Source: Calidifontibacter indicus
GTDB taxonomy: Bacteria > Actinomycetota > Actinomycetes > Actinomycetales > Dermatophilaceae
Direction of reading: 5' to 3'
Length of the DNA stretch: 64,000 bases
Assembly (NCBI RefSeq): GCF_003386865.1
Contig: NZ_QTUA01000001.1
Span: 1,426,001-1,490,000 of the forward strand
The position numbers and the translations under genes were made by a program. Of the stretch, positions 1 through 11,687 are shown one piece after another. The number at the start of each line of letters is the position of its first letter. The first letter of the stretch is position 1. Below the pieces are notes generated by a model. It did not search any database, was not told the origin of the DNA, and saw only the letters and a list, made by a program, of their open reading frames with translations.

Positions 1-1065
1 GTCAACTACTTGGCGGACCGCGGCCACGATGTGGACGCGTTCGCAGGGGAATGGGATGAGTCCGTCCTGAAGCCGGGCGTGCGCAAGCACGAACTCACCT
101 ACGTGTCGAAGCCGCCGGCGCTCGTCATGCCGGCGTATCGGTTCGCCCTGAACCGAGCACTCTCAGAGTTGGCACCAAGGCCGGACGTTGTGGCCAGTTT
201 CGGGGCTACCGCGCCGCCCGACAGCGTTACTTGGATGCAAAGTGTCCATGCGACGTGGATCGAGACCGCACGCGAGACCCGCGACCTGCGTGGCCGCCTG
301 CGGCAGCGAGTGAACCCGTTTCACCCCGTCGTACTTCGCATGGAGCGCGCATTGCTGCAGGAGCGTCGGTATCGCCGCGTGATCGCGCTGACGCCGGACG
401 TCAAAGCCGACATCATGCGGCACTACGGCGTGCCGGATGCGGACATCGACGTCATCCCGAACGGCTACTCGGCGCGGGAGTTCTTCGTTCCCAGCACGGA
501 GGCTCGAGCCGAGGTGCGACGTGAGCTAGGGATCGGTGACGATGAACGCCTGGTCATCTTCGTAGCCAACGAACTGGAACGTAAGGGCTTTCGCCAGTTG
601 GCGCACGCGATCGCTTCGCTGGCGGACCCATCGGTGCGGCTGCTGGCGGTAGGCGGATTCAGTGTCGCCGAGGCGAAGGCGATCATTCGGGAGGCCGGGT
701 TGCACGATCGCCAGGCACTCTTGGCGGGTCAAACCAGCGACGTTCATCGCTACTACGCGGCATCTGATTTCTTCGCGTTGCCCACGAAGTACGAGGCGTG
801 GGGGTTGGTGGTCGTGGAAGCGATGGCCTCCGGGCTGCCCGTGCTCACGAGTGTCACTGCAGGCGCTGCCGTCGCGGTGCGGGACGGCGACAACGGCGTC
901 CTTGTCGGTGACCCGACCTCGATCGATGACGTCTCGGCCGGCCTGCGCAGACTGTTGGCGCTTCAGGCAGACCCCGAGGACATCGCCCGCTCTGTGGCCC
1001 GTTTCGAGTGGTCGAATGTCCTCCGGTCGTACGAATCCACGCTCGCGCACGCAGCGCGTGGCTGA
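1..1065 (+). CDS. GT4 family glycosyltransferase, 5' end cut by the window
   Basis: Retaining GT-B glycosyltransferase that probably adds a sugar from a nucleotide donor to a cell-surface polysaccharide. The frame is open from base 1 and no convincing start lies inside; the first residues (NYLADRGHDVD) are the usual end of the first strand-helix of GT4 enzymes, so perhaps 10-25 residues are missing. The donor-site E-x7-E signature of GT4 (EAWGLVVVE) lies near residues 265-275, preceded by VIPNGY and a KGF segment typical of the family. It is followed after 15 bp by a second glycosyltransferase. Donor and acceptor cannot be read from sequence. Confidence 0.9.
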   Translation, partial: VNYLADRGHDVDAFAGEWDESVLKPGVRKHELTYVSKPPALVMPAYRFALNRALSELAPRPDVVASFGATAPPDSVTWMQSVHATWIETARETRDLRGRLRQRVNPFHPVVLRMERALLQERRYRRVIALTPDVKADIMRHYGVPDADIDVIPNGYSAREFFVPSTEARAEVRRELGIGDDERLVIFVANELERKGFRQLAHAIASLADPSVRLLAVGGFSVAEAKAIIREAGLHDRQALLAGQTSDVHRYYAASDFFALPTKYEAWGLVVVEAMASGLPVLTSVTAGAAVAVRDGDNGVLVGDPTSIDDVSAGLRRLLALQADPEDIARSVARFEWSNVLRSYESTLAHAARG

Positions 1066-1080
1066 CCTTCGGACCCGGAG

Positions 1081-2256
1081 GTGAGCCCGAAGCGAATCCT
1101 GCTCGTTGGACACAGCTCGGAGCTGGGTGGCAACGAACTGTTCATGACCCGACTCGTGCCCGCTCTCGCCGACGACGACCTGGAGATGGTCGCGCTGTTG
1201 TTCGAGGAGGGCCCGTTCGCCGACCTGCTCCGCGAGCGTGGCGTGGAAGTGCATGCGCGTCCGCTGCCGACGGACGTCGTGAGCGCAGGACGCTACGCGG
1301 CCGGCAAGGTGACGACCCTGGGTCGTCTCGGCCCAGGGGTGATCCGCCATGCCGTGGGTCTAGCGCCCTGGCTTGCCGAGCAACGGATCGACGTGGTGTG
1401 GGCGAACACGTTCAAGGCGATGGCGATCGTCAGCCCTGCCGCGAAGTTGCGCCGAATCCCGCTCCTGTGGTTCCTGCACGACCGCATCACCCCCGATTAC
1501 CTGCCACGTCGGTTGGTCGGGCCGATGCGTGCGGCATTCCGGCAGGTGCCGGACGCCGTGGTGGCGAACTCGCGGTCGACTGCCGACACCGTCGGCGGCT
1601 GTCCGGTCACGGTTGTCTACCCGGGGCTATCGGCAGATGCCGACCGGCTGCGGGTCGAGCCGGTTCTCCCACCCGTGGTCGGCATGCTGGGCCGAGTCAG
1701 CCCGACCAAGGGTCAGCTTGAACTCGTGCGTGCATTGCCCGACGTGCTGTCGGCGCATCCCGACGCGCGAGCGCGCATCGTCGGCAGCCCGATGTTCGGC
1801 GCCGAGGGCTATCTCGACGAGGTGCGTTCGGAGGCCGAGCGGCTCGGTGTCGCGACCGCGATCGACTGGGTCGGGTTCACCGATGACCCCCGTCCCGAAC
1901 TGGACCGGATGACGGTCTGCGTACACGCCGCGACGGTGGCCGAACCCTTCGGCCAGGTGCTCACCGAAGCCATGGCGCGCAGCGTCCCCATCATTGCGAC
2001 CCGTGGCGGAGGAGCGTCGGAAGTTGTCACGCCGGTGGGTGCCGAACCGCGGGGAGAACTGATCGAGCCGGGCGATGCGCCCGGTTTGCGCGATGCGCTG
2101 CTGCGGGTGCTCGACGACGTTCCGGCCGCCCAACGTCGAGCCGATGCGGTCCAGCCCGCAGCGGTTGCCGAGTACTCGCTGGACAACAGCGTCCGTACCA
2201 TGCGGGAGGTGCTCCGTGCGCTCACTTCCGGAGGCCACCATGACCGACAGCGCTAG
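1081..2256 (+). CDS. GT4 family glycosyltransferase
   Basis: 391-residue GT-B glycosyltransferase, second gene of a polysaccharide cluster. Seen: an N-terminal LLVGHSSELGGNELF motif (acceptor-side Rossmann fold with the GG loop), VANSRSTAD at the domain boundary, GMLGRVSPTKGQ opening the C-terminal donor domain, and an E-x7-E motif (EPFGQVLTE) near residues 288-296. The GTG start at 1081 follows the previous gene by 15 bp with a GGAG-like sequence immediately before it. The 3' end overlaps the acyltransferase start by 17 bp, so the genes are probably co-translated. Sugar specificity is unknown. Confidence 0.9.
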   Translation: MSPKRILLVGHSSELGGNELFMTRLVPALADDDLEMVALLFEEGPFADLLRERGVEVHARPLPTDVVSAGRYAAGKVTTLGRLGPGVIRHAVGLAPWLAEQRIDVVWANTFKAMAIVSPAAKLRRIPLLWFLHDRITPDYLPRRLVGPMRAAFRQVPDAVVANSRSTADTVGGCPVTVVYPGLSADADRLRVEPVLPPVVGMLGRVSPTKGQLELVRALPDVLSAHPDARARIVGSPMFGAEGYLDEVRSEAERLGVATAIDWVGFTDDPRPELDRMTVCVHAATVAEPFGQVLTEAMARSVPIIATRGGGASEVVTPVGAEPRGELIEPGDAPGLRDALLRVLDDVPAAQRRADAVQPAAVAEYSLDNSVRTMREVLRALTSGGHHDRQR

Positions 2257-3367
2257 GGCACCGGGGGCGGCGCATTGGCCTGGTCTGGATGGCTTGCGCG
2301 GCGTCGCGGCCCTCGCCGTCGTTGTCTTCCACATGTCGCTCGGTCCGGCGGTGAACGGCTTCGCGGGCGTCGATGTTTTCTTCGTTCTGAGTGGCTTCCT
2401 CATCACGTCGCTGCTCCTGCGTGAACGCGCGACCACAGGGCGCGTGGCGCTCGGGCGGTTCTATCTGCGGCGGGTGCTGCGACTCTATCCCGCTCTGGTC
2501 GTTACCTGTGTTACTGCCTCTGTGCTTGGGGCGGTCACAGGAAAGTCAGCTGAGGTGACTGGTGCCGCGGTCGCGGCGCTCGCCTATGTCGCCAACTGGT
2601 GGATCTATCTCGGCCACCCCGCAGCACTCCTCGAACACACCTGGACGTTGTCGATCGAGGAGCACTTCTATCTGCTGTGGCCGATCACCCTGGTGCTCAT
2701 GTGGTCGCGGCGCCACGCGTTGCGCCTGCTGGGCGCGATCATTGCCACCGCGGCGGTCGCGGCTTTGGTGTTCCGCTGGCCTGATTCGATCGACGCAGTC
2801 CGGGCTTCCTACTTGCGTGGCGTACCGATCGTCTGGGGCAGCTTGCTGGCGATCGCCATGCGCCGGTGGGACTTTGGGCGAGCACGCCGTCCGCTCTCCT
2901 GGCTCGGCCTGGTCGCTTCGGTGAGCTTGCTCGCTCTGCTTTCGGCGCCGTGGCATCTCGTGGGGGCCACAGGCGCTTTCGGGGTGTCAGGACTCTTGAC
3001 CGTGCTGGTTGTGGCAGGGATCGCGACCTCATCCGGCGGCGAGGGTGGGCTGTGGGCGAACCGAGTGTTGGTATGGCTCGGCAGACGCTCGTACGGGCTG
3101 TATCTCTACCACTTCCCGATCCTGAGTCTGGCAACCCACCAACTTCACGCTGGCCCGGACTGGTTGCGAGCGTGTGCCGGACTGGTGACGACACTCGTCG
3201 TGGTCGTGTTCTCCTACCGCTTCGTCGAGTTGCCGTTTCTCCGCCTCAAAGACCGCAGGTTCGGCAGTTCGCGGTCGTCTGCCGAGGGTGCCCGAACCAA
3301 CAAGCACCAGGACCTCGATCCGGACACACCAGTACTGCGACAGTCCGGGCATACTTGGCGACGATGA
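2240..3367 (+). CDS. membrane O-acyltransferase (acyltransferase 3 family)
   Basis: 375-residue multipass membrane protein of the acyltransferase 3 (OafA/YrhL) family, which transfers acetyl or other acyl groups onto surface glycans. Family marks seen: the conserved His after the first membrane segment (LRGVAALAVVVFH, H31), FFVLSGFLIT at 47-56, RLYPAL near 81-86 and TLSIEEHFYLLWP near residue 135. About ten hydrophobic segments follow one another. The ATG at 2240 has GGAGG just upstream and lies inside the end of the preceding glycosyltransferase; its stop overlaps the next glycosyltransferase start as ATGA. The coupling suggests it decorates the glycan made by these enzymes (inference). Confidence 0.9.
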   Translation: MTDSARAPGAAHWPGLDGLRGVAALAVVVFHMSLGPAVNGFAGVDVFFVLSGFLITSLLLRERATTGRVALGRFYLRRVLRLYPALVVTCVTASVLGAVTGKSAEVTGAAVAALAYVANWWIYLGHPAALLEHTWTLSIEEHFYLLWPITLVLMWSRRHALRLLGAIIATAAVAALVFRWPDSIDAVRASYLRGVPIVWGSLLAIAMRRWDFGRARRPLSWLGLVASVSLLALLSAPWHLVGATGAFGVSGLLTVLVVAGIATSSGGEGGLWANRVLVWLGRRSYGLYLYHFPILSLATHQLHAGPDWLRACAGLVTTLVVVVFSYRFVELPFLRLKDRRFGSSRSSAEGARTNKHQDLDPDTPVLRQSGHTWRR

Positions 3368-4497
3368 AAATTGCTATCGCGCACGACTACCTGACCCAGT
3401 TCGGTGGCGCTGAACGAGTCGTGTTGTCGCTGATGAAGGCCTTCCCCGAAGCGCCGATCTACACCACTCTGTACGACCCCGACACCACGTTCCCCGAGTT
3501 CCGGTCGGCCGACGTGCGGGTGTCGCCGCTGAACAAGGCGGGCGCGATGCGCGGCAACCATCGGATGGCACTGCCCTTCCTTGCCCCGGTCTCCTCCCGC
3601 ATCACGATCGACGCCGACGTCGTGATCGCATCGTCCAGCGGGTGGGCGCACGGCTTCCGCACCAACGGACGCAAGCTGGTCTACTGCCACTCGCCGGCCC
3701 GGTGGCTCTACCTCACCGACGAATACCTCGGGTCGCACGGCGCCAGCAGCGTCATCCGTCCCGCGCTCGCCGCGTTGCGGCCGGTGCTCAAGCGCTGGGA
3801 CGCGCAGGCTGCCGCCAGCGCCGACCGTTACCTCGCGAACTCCCATGTGGTTCAGGAACGCATCAAGCACGTCTACGGCATCGACTCCGACGTGATCTTC
3901 CCGCCGCACCGGGTCGATCTGGACGGCAGCCGGGAGCTCGTCCCGCAGATCGCTGACGACTGGCCCGACTTCCACCTGCTTGTGTCGCGACTGCTGCCGT
4001 ACAAGAACGTCGATCGCGCGATCGAGGCGTTCAACGACCTGCCCGACGAGCGGCTGGTCGTCGTCGGCAAGGGCCCCCTCGCGGCGCAGCTGCGCTCCAA
4101 AGCGAAGGCAAACTCCCTTCTGCTGGAAGGCATCCCGGACGCGCAGCTGCGGTGGCTCTACGCCAACGCCACCGCGCTCATCGCGCCCAGTCACGAGGAC
4201 TTCGGGCTCACCGTCGTCGAAGCTGCCGCGTTCGGCACACCCGCCTTGGCGCTGCGCGCCGGCGGCTACCTCGACACCGTCGAACCCGGTCTCAGCGGCT
4301 ACTTCTTCAGCCATCCCAAGGCGGCCGATATCGCCGATGCGGTGCATCGCCACCGGGAACGCCCGCTGGATCGCGACGCCGTGGCTGAGCACGCACGCGG
4401 GTTCGACGAGGACGCTTTCATCGGGCGGATCCGGAACGAGGTCGACCTGCTCATGGCCGGGGCGTTCGCCGACCGGAAGCATCCACACCCAGCATGA
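3364..4497 (+). CDS. GT4 family glycosyltransferase (mannosyltransferase-like)
   Basis: 377-residue GT4 enzyme beginning MKIAIAHDYLTQFGGAERV, an N-terminus typical of mannosyl- or rhamnosyltransferases of O-antigen and exopolysaccharide clusters (family knowledge). VYCHSPARWLY marks the acceptor domain and the E-x7-E motif EDFGLTVVE sits near residues 278-286. The start overlaps the acyltransferase stop as ATGA (3364-3367), so translation is coupled. It is the last gene of the left-hand polysaccharide operon; the next gene has its own promoter-like sequence. The presence of manC and an MgtA-like enzyme 7 kb on makes GDP-mannose a reasonable donor guess, no more. Confidence 0.9.
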   Translation: MKIAIAHDYLTQFGGAERVVLSLMKAFPEAPIYTTLYDPDTTFPEFRSADVRVSPLNKAGAMRGNHRMALPFLAPVSSRITIDADVVIASSSGWAHGFRTNGRKLVYCHSPARWLYLTDEYLGSHGASSVIRPALAALRPVLKRWDAQAAASADRYLANSHVVQERIKHVYGIDSDVIFPPHRVDLDGSRELVPQIADDWPDFHLLVSRLLPYKNVDRAIEAFNDLPDERLVVVGKGPLAAQLRSKAKANSLLLEGIPDAQLRWLYANATALIAPSHEDFGLTVVEAAAFGTPALALRAGGYLDTVEPGLSGYFFSHPKAADIADAVHRHRERPLDRDAVAEHARGFDEDAFIGRIRNEVDLLMAGAFADRKHPHPA

Positions 4498-4506
4498 CGC
4501 TTCGGC

Positions 4507-4512
4507 GATACT
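4507..4512 (+). promoter_or_regulatory. leaderless-type -10 box, HAD gene
   Basis: GATACT, six bases before ATG 4519. Confidence 0.45.
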
Positions 4513-4518
4513 GAGGTC

Positions 4519-5319
4519 ATGACGAACCCGAAGCCCGTCGCGACCTGGCTGACCGACATGGACGGCGTGCTCGTGCACGAGGAACACGCGATCCCCGGCG
4601 CTGCCGAGTTCATCGCGGCCCTGAAAGAGTCGGGTCGCCGGTTCCTGGTGCTGACGAACAACTCGATCTTCACACCGCGTGACCTGCGGGCTCGGCTGAA
4701 CGGCAGCGGTATCGACGTGCCGGAGGACGCGATCTGGACCTCCGCTCTCGCCACCGCGCAGTTCCTCGACGACCAGCGTCCCGGTGGTTCGGCGTACGTC
4801 GTCGGCGAGGCCGGTCTGACCACGGCGATCCACGACATTGGCTACGTGATGTCCAGTCGGTCGCCCGACTACGTGGTGCTGGGGGAGACCCGCACCTACT
4901 CCTTCGAGTCGATCACCCGCGCAGTCCGCTTGATCGAGAACGGCGCCCGGTTCATCTGCACCAACCCCGACGCCAGCGGTCCCTCGACCGAGGGCAAGCT
5001 GCCCGCCACCGGCGCCGTGGCCGCGCTGATCGCGAAGGCGACGGGCGTCGAGCCCTACTACGTCGGCAAGCCGAACCCGTTGATGATGCGTAGCGCGCTC
5101 AACCAGATCGAGGCCCACTCCGAGACGACCGTGATGATCGGCGACCGGCTCGACACCGACATCCGCAGCGGTCTGGAAGCGGGCCTGCGCACGATCCTGG
5201 TGCTCACCGGGTCGACGACCCCGGAGAAGGTCGACCGCTACCCGTTCGTGCCGACCCGTGTGTGCAACTCCATCGCCGACGTCGTGCCGCTGGTGCGCGA
5301 GCTCGCGCCGCAGTCGTAG
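4519..5319 (+). CDS. HAD-IIA family sugar-phosphate phosphatase (NagD-like)
   Basis: 266-residue cytoplasmic HAD hydrolase of subfamily IIA (NagD/phosphoglycolate or 4-nitrophenyl phosphatase type). All four HAD motifs are visible: DMDGV with the nucleophile pair D13/D15, LTNN (motif II), the Lys of YVGKPNP (motif III) and [10 protein letters not shown] (motif IV). The length fits NagD proteins. A GATACT hexamer ends six bases before the ATG, suggesting a leaderless transcript separate from the glycosyltransferase operon. The substrate is unknown; a sugar phosphate or phosphoglycolate is typical of the family. Confidence 0.9.
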   Translation: MTNPKPVATWLTDMDGVLVHEEHAIPGAAEFIAALKESGRRFLVLTNNSIFTPRDLRARLNGSGIDVPEDAIWTSALATAQFLDDQRPGGSAYVVGEAGLTTAIHDIGYVMSSRSPDYVVLGETRTYSFESITRAVRLIENGARFICTNPDASGPSTEGKLPATGAVAALIAKATGVEPYYVGKPNPLMMRSALNQIEAHSETTVMIGDRLDTDIRSGLEAGLRTILVLTGSTTPEKVDRYPFVPTRVCNSIADVVPLVRELAPQS

Positions 5320-5386
5320 CGCCTCCGCATCCGCAGGGGTGATCCGATTGACGCCGCAACCGGATCGTTTGGAACAATCCTCCACC

Positions 5387-6409
5387 ATGACCGCCCCGCG
5401 TCCTCGCATCTTCTCGGGCATGCAGCCCACCCACGATTCGCTCCACCTCGGTAACTACCTCGGAGCCCAGGTCAACTGGGTGAAGATGCAGGAGGAGTTC
5501 GACGCGATCTTCTGCGTGGTCGACCAGCACGCGCTCACCGTCGTGCCCGACCCCGCGGAGTTGCGCACGCGCACCCGGGTGACCGCAGCGCAGTACTTCG
5601 CCGGCGGCGTCGACCCCGAACGTTCCACCGTGTTCGTGCAGTCGCAGGTGCCCGAGCACGCGCAATTGGCGTGGGTTCTCAACTGTTTCACCGGTTTCGG
5701 CGAAGCCAGCCGGATGACGCAGTTCAAGGACAAGTCGGGTAAGCGGGGCGCCGAGGGCACCAACGTCGGCTTGTTCACCTACCCGATGCTGATGGCCGCC
5801 GACATCCTGCTGTACGACGCGCAGAAGGTGCCGGTGGGGGAGGACCAGCGTCAGCACCTCGAGCTGACCCGCGACCTCGCGCAGCGGATGAATGCGCGCT
5901 ACGGCGACCTGTTCGTGGTGCCCGAGCCGCACATCCCGGCCGACGGCGCCAAGATCATGTCGTTGCAGGAGCCGACCGCGAAGATGAGCAAGTCGGCCGA
6001 CGACCAGCGCGGCAACCTGATGATGCTCGACGAGCCGAAGGCGAACACCAAGAAGATCAAGTCGGCCGTGACCGACCTCGACAACGCGGTGCGTTGGGAC
6101 CCCGAAGCCAAGCCCGGCATCGCCAACCTGCTGCGCATCCACCACGCCTTCTCCGGCGAGTCGATCGAGGCGCTCGTCGAGCGCTACGCGGGTGAGAACA
6201 AGTACGGCGCACTGAAAACCGATGTGGCGGAACTGTTCCGCAGCGTGCAGGAGCCGTTCAAGGAGAAGGTCGACACCTACATGGCCGACCCGGGTCAGCT
6301 CGACGCGATCCTGGCGGCGGGCGCCGAGCGTGCTCGCGAGTTGGCTGCCCCCACCCTCGAGCGCGTCTACGACGCCGTCGGCTTCCTGCCCGCCCGATCG
6401 TCCCGATGA
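5387..6409 (+). CDS. trpS: tryptophan--tRNA ligase
   Basis: 340-residue class I aminoacyl-tRNA synthetase that charges tRNA-Trp. The HIGH-type motif appears as HLGN (residues 20-23) after FSGMQPT, and KMSKS is at about 199-203. Length and the [20 protein letters not shown] opening are typical of bacterial TrpS. I start it at the ATG at 5387 because the conserved N-terminus begins there; upstream sequence in the same frame is the end of the HAD gene and spacer. A TTGACG at 5348 and an AACAAT ending eight bases before the ATG may be its promoter. Its stop overlaps the next start as ATGA. Confidence 0.97.
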   Translation: MTAPRPRIFSGMQPTHDSLHLGNYLGAQVNWVKMQEEFDAIFCVVDQHALTVVPDPAELRTRTRVTAAQYFAGGVDPERSTVFVQSQVPEHAQLAWVLNCFTGFGEASRMTQFKDKSGKRGAEGTNVGLFTYPMLMAADILLYDAQKVPVGEDQRQHLELTRDLAQRMNARYGDLFVVPEPHIPADGAKIMSLQEPTAKMSKSADDQRGNLMMLDEPKANTKKIKSAVTDLDNAVRWDPEAKPGIANLLRIHHAFSGESIEALVERYAGENKYGALKTDVAELFRSVQEPFKEKVDTYMADPGQLDAILAAGAERARELAAPTLERVYDAVGFLPARSSR

Positions 6410-6918
6410 GGACCATCGGCGTCTCGATCCCGATCCCGCAGCCGTATGCGGAGCGGTTGCACCAGGTGCGGCAAGCCGTCGGCGACCCACTGGCCGACGC
6501 CGTCCCGCCGCATGTCACGTTGATGCCGCCGACCGATGTGGAGCGCGTCGATCTGGTCGCACTACGCGCCCACCTGCGCACGGTCGCAGCCGGCAGCAGT
6601 GCGTTCCGGATGATCCTCAACGGCACGGGCACGTTCCGTCCGGTGTCGCCGGTGGTCTTCGTGCAGGTCTCGCGGGGCATCGCCGAGTGTGAGCAACTCG
6701 AGAAGCTGGTGCGCGGTGGCCCGGTGGAGCGCGAACTGGAGTTTCCGTACCACCCGCACGTCACCGTCGCCCATCATCTCGACGACGCCGCGTTGGATGA
6801 CGCCTTCGACGAACTGGCCGACTTCCGCGCCACCTTCGAGGTCGACGGCTTCGATCTCTACGAGCACGGCGATGACGAGGTGTGGCGGCCGGTCGACCGC
6901 TTCGCCTTCGGCAGCTGA
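6406..6918 (+). CDS. 2'-5' RNA ligase family protein (2H phosphoesterase)
   Basis: 170-residue protein with the two HxTx motifs that define the 2H phosphoesterase superfamily: HVTL at 36-39 and HVTV at 119-122. Family members hydrolyse or form 2',5' bonds or open cyclic phosphates in RNA or nucleotides. It is translationally coupled to trpS (ATGA overlap), an arrangement that may only reflect co-expression with translation genes. The true substrate cannot be inferred. Confidence 0.88.
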   Translation: MRTIGVSIPIPQPYAERLHQVRQAVGDPLADAVPPHVTLMPPTDVERVDLVALRAHLRTVAAGSSAFRMILNGTGTFRPVSPVVFVQVSRGIAECEQLEKLVRGGPVERELEFPYHPHVTVAHHLDDAALDDAFDELADFRATFEVDGFDLYEHGDDEVWRPVDRFAFGS

Positions 6919-7012
6919 CGCGACCCGATCCGTTCGTCGCTGCGGGGCCGCCGCCGGGCGCAGTCCGGTGAAGAAAGGTTCCCCTTACCGCGCGGTCTGA
7001 CCGCGGTGCCGA

Positions 7013-7018
7013 TAATCT
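7013..7018 (+). promoter_or_regulatory. leaderless-type -10 box, sdhC
   Basis: TAATCT, six bases before GTG 7025. An imperfect dyad CGGTC-T-GACCG lies just upstream (about 6987-7006). Confidence 0.5.
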
Positions 7019-7024
7019 GCCCTC

Positions 7025-7741
7025 GTGGCAACTCAAACCCTTCCTGCGAAGCGCACAGGCAAGGCCGGCAGCACCCTGTTCCTGAAGACCGTGATGGCCG
7101 TCAGCGGGTTGATCTTCGTCCTTTATGTCCTGTTGCACATGTACGGCAACCTCAAGGTGTTCTGGGGCGAGGAGGCCTTCAACACCTACGCGCATCACCT
7201 GCGGACCATCGGTGAGCCGATGCTCCCGCACGCCGGTCTGCTCTGGGTCATCCGCGTCGTCCTGATCATCGCCGTCGTGGCGCACGTCTACAGCGCAGCC
7301 CAGCTGTGGAAGCGGGCGAACGCCGCACGCGAGCAGAAGTACGCGGTGAAGAAGGCCGTCGCGGCTTCGTTCTCCTCCAAGTGGATGCGCTGGGGTGGCG
7401 TTGCGCTCCTGCTGTTCGTCATCTGGCACCTGCTGCACTTCACGATCGCGAAGATCAACGTCGGCTCCGGCGGGCAGGGTTCCGAAATCACCCAGAACCC
7501 CTACCAGCTCGTCGTGCACAGCTTCGGTGCGTGGTGGATGGTGATCATCTACCTGCTCGCCCTCGCCGCCCTCGGCATGCACCTGCACCACGGCATCTGG
7601 AGCGCGAGCCAGACCCTCGGCTTCACCAACACGCCACAGCAGCGCAAGATCGCCAAGACCGTCGCCGCGCTCGTCGCGCTGGTCGTGGCCGTCGGCTTCG
7701 CGCTGCCGCCGCTGTTCATCCTCTTCGGCGTGATCGACTAA
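7025..7741 (+). CDS. sdhC: succinate dehydrogenase cytochrome b subunit (type B, single subunit)
   Basis: 238-residue five-helix membrane subunit that anchors succinate dehydrogenase and passes electrons to the quinone pool. Hydrophobic helices with His residues placed for haem ligation are visible (LLHMYGNLKVF in the first, VAHVYSA, WHLLHF and MHLHHGIW later). A single long subunit without SdhD is the di-haem, menaquinone-reducing type B arrangement. The GTG start follows TAATCT at 7013-7018 by six bases. It begins the sdhCAB operon, 15 bp before sdhA. Confidence 0.93.
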   Translation: MATQTLPAKRTGKAGSTLFLKTVMAVSGLIFVLYVLLHMYGNLKVFWGEEAFNTYAHHLRTIGEPMLPHAGLLWVIRVVLIIAVVAHVYSAAQLWKRANAAREQKYAVKKAVAASFSSKWMRWGGVALLLFVIWHLLHFTIAKINVGSGGQGSEITQNPYQLVVHSFGAWWMVIIYLLALAALGMHLHHGIWSASQTLGFTNTPQQRKIAKTVAALVALVVAVGFALPPLFILFGVID

Positions 7742-7756
7742 GGATTTCGAACCCAC

Positions 7757-9748
<1,992 letters not shown>

Positions 9749-9750
9749 TC

Positions 9751-10491
9751 ATGAATCTGACTCTGAAGATCTGGCGCCAGGCCGGGCCGAACGCCGACGG
9801 TCAGCTGGTCACCTACCCGGTGTCGAACATCTCCGAGGACATGTCGTTCCTCGAGATGCTCGACGTGCTCAACGAGGAGCTCACCGCCAAGGGCGAGGAG
9901 CCGGTCGCTTTCGACAGCGACTGTCGTGAAGGCATCTGTGGCATGTGCTCGTTGATGATCAACGGTGAGGCGCACGGCCCGGAGGTCACCACGACCTGCC
10001 AGCTGCACATGCGCTCGTTCCGCGACGGCGAGACCATCACCATCGAGCCGTGGCGCGCCTCGGCGTTCCCCCTGGTGCGTGACCTCGTCGTCGACCGTTC
10101 GGCGTTCGACCGCATCATCCAGGCCGGCGGCTACATCTCGGTCAACACGGGTGCGGCCGTCGAGGCCAACAACCTGCCGGTGCCGAAGGTGAAGGCCGAC
10201 CGTGCGTTCGACACCGCCACCTGCATCGGGTGCGGCGCCTGCGTCGCGGCCTGCCCGAACGCGTCCGGCATGTTGTTCATGGGTGCGAAGATCACCCACC
10301 TCGGCGAACTGCCCCAGGGCCAGGCCGAGCGCGACTCGCGTGTCGTGTCGATGGTCAACCAGCACGACCACGAGGGCTTCGGTGGCTGCACCAACATCGG
10401 TGAGTGCGCCGCGGCCTGCCCGAAGGAGATTCCGCTGGACGTCATCAGCCAGCTGAACGCCGACTTCCGCAAGGCGAAGAACCACGCGTAG
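9751..10491 (+). CDS. sdhB: succinate dehydrogenase iron-sulfur subunit
   Basis: 246-residue electron-transfer subunit. The [2Fe-2S] ligands are C58, C63, C66 and C83 (CREGICGMC...C); the [4Fe-4S] motif [12 protein letters not shown] is at 158-169 and the third cluster uses [12 protein letters not shown] at 213-224. All expected cysteines are present, so the complex looks functional. It ends the sdhCAB operon; a strong factor-independent terminator follows within 20 bp. Confidence 0.97.
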   Translation: MNLTLKIWRQAGPNADGQLVTYPVSNISEDMSFLEMLDVLNEELTAKGEEPVAFDSDCREGICGMCSLMINGEAHGPEVTTTCQLHMRSFRDGETITIEPWRASAFPLVRDLVVDRSAFDRIIQAGGYISVNTGAAVEANNLPVPKVKADRAFDTATCIGCGACVAACPNASGMLFMGAKITHLGELPQGQAERDSRVVSMVNQHDHEGFGGCTNIGECAAACPKEIPLDVISQLNADFRKAKNHA

Positions 10492-10508
10492 TCCCTGCTG
10501 ACGCGCGT

Positions 10509-10546
10509 CGGCCGCCGGTGACCTCCTGGTCACCGGCGGCCGTTTT
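10509..10546 (+). terminator. rho-independent terminator after sdhB
   Basis: A perfect 15-bp stem (10509-10523 with 10528-10542), loop TCCT, then TTTT. It lies just after sdhB and before the convergent glycosyltransferase stop, so it may serve both directions. Confidence 0.9.
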
Positions 10547-10556
10547 CGTCGCTGGG

Positions 10557-11687
10557 CTAGGCCGCGGGCCGCGCGTATGTCGGCGTCACCACCGCACCGT
10601 AGAAGCCGATCAGCTCGTCGACCACGCCGGCCCACGAACGGACCTCCATCTTGCGGCGGCCGCGGGCGCCCATCCGCTCGCAGGTGGCGGCGTCGTCGAC
10701 CAGGGTCGCGACGGTCGCACGCAGTGTGCCAGGCGTGTTCGGGTCGAACAGGTAGCCGGTCACGCCCGGCTTCACGATGTCGAGCGGACCGCCCGCGGCG
10801 GGCGCGACCACCGGCAGCCCGGCAGCCATCGCCTCCTGGAGTGTCTGGCCGAAGGTCTCGTTGCAGCCCGTGTGCACGAACACGTCCAGCGCCGCGTACG
10901 CCTCAGCGAGGGGCAACCCCTGTCGGAAGCCCAGGAAGTGCGCCTTGGGCAGCAGCTGCTCCAGCTTCTCCCGGGTCGGTCCGTCACCGACGACCACCAG
11001 CGCGGTGCCCGGCAGGTCGGCGATCTCGGCGAGCCGGTGCACCTGTTTCTCGTGCGCCAAACGGCCGACGTACCCGACGATCGTCTCGCCGTTCGGCGCC
11101 ACGCACGCGCGCAGTGCACGGACGGCGTCCGACTGCTTCAGCGCGGGCGAGTACAGCTCGGTGTCGACGCCGCGCGACCACAGCGCCGCCCGCGGCACAC
11201 CGTGGGCGCCGAGCTCGCACAGTGTCGCCGACGACGGTGCGAGGGTGATGTCGGCGAGGGAGTGCAGGTGGCGGATCCAGCGCCAGGACACGTTCGTGAT
11301 GCGGCCGGCCAACGGACCGGCGTGCTGCGCAAGGTAACTGGGCATGTCGGTCTGGTAGATCGCCACGGTCGGGATGCCCAGGTTGCGTGCGGCGGCCAGC
11401 CCGCGCCAGCCGAGGCCGAACGGCGACGCGGCGTGCACGACGTCCGGCTTCTCCTCGCGCAGGATGCGCTCGAGGTCGGCGGTCGGCAGTCCGACCCGGA
11501 ACTGGCGGACGGTCAGGCCCTGGACGGTGCGCACCCGGAACTGCCCGTACCGCTCCGGGGCGGGCCCGGGGCAGATGACGACGGCCTCGTGCCCCCGCGC
11601 GGCCAGGTGGTCGAGCACCCGGCAGACACTGGTGGTGACGCCGTTGAGACTGGGAAGGAACGACTCGGTCACGATGGCTACTCGCAC
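10557..11687 (-). CDS. GDP-mannose-dependent mannosyltransferase, MgtA-like (GT4)
   Basis: 376-residue GT4 enzyme. The opening MRVAIVTESFLPSLNGVT, the segment VAIYQTDMPSYLAQHAG and the E-x7-E motif ETFGQTLQE (about 276-284) resemble mycobacterial MgtA (Rv0557) and PimB-type enzymes, which transfer mannose from GDP-mannose to glycolipid anchors of lipomannan or lipoarabinomannan (family knowledge, from memory). It is divergent from manC, which makes the donor sugar precursor; this supports the assignment. The GTG start at 11687 sits in a sequence very like that at the maf start (ACGGTGTA-N-TCCGTGCG). The exact acceptor lipid is unknown. Confidence 0.85.
   Translation of the reverse strand: MRVAIVTESFLPSLNGVTTSVCRVLDHLAARGHEAVVICPGPAPERYGQFRVRTVQGLTVRQFRVGLPTADLERILREEKPDVVHAASPFGLGWRGLAAARNLGIPTVAIYQTDMPSYLAQHAGPLAGRITNVSWRWIRHLHSLADITLAPSSATLCELGAHGVPRAALWSRGVDTELYSPALKQSDAVRALRACVAPNGETIVGYVGRLAHEKQVHRLAEIADLPGTALVVVGDGPTREKLEQLLPKAHFLGFRQGLPLAEAYAALDVFVHTGCNETFGQTLQEAMAAGLPVVAPAAGGPLDIVKPGVTGYLFDPNTPGTLRATVATLVDDAATCERMGARGRRKMEVRSWAGVVDELIGFYGAVVTPTYARPAA

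Noticed and set aside
3214-5430. Open frame of 738 codons on the minus strand
   Set aside because: Antisense to a glycosyltransferase and the HAD phosphatase, both with complete motifs.
6971-7010. Iron-regulator (DtxR/IdeR) box before sdhC
   Set aside because: AAGGTT and TTACC are present but do not form the 19-bp dyad; the nearby CGGTC/GACCG dyad is unrelated.
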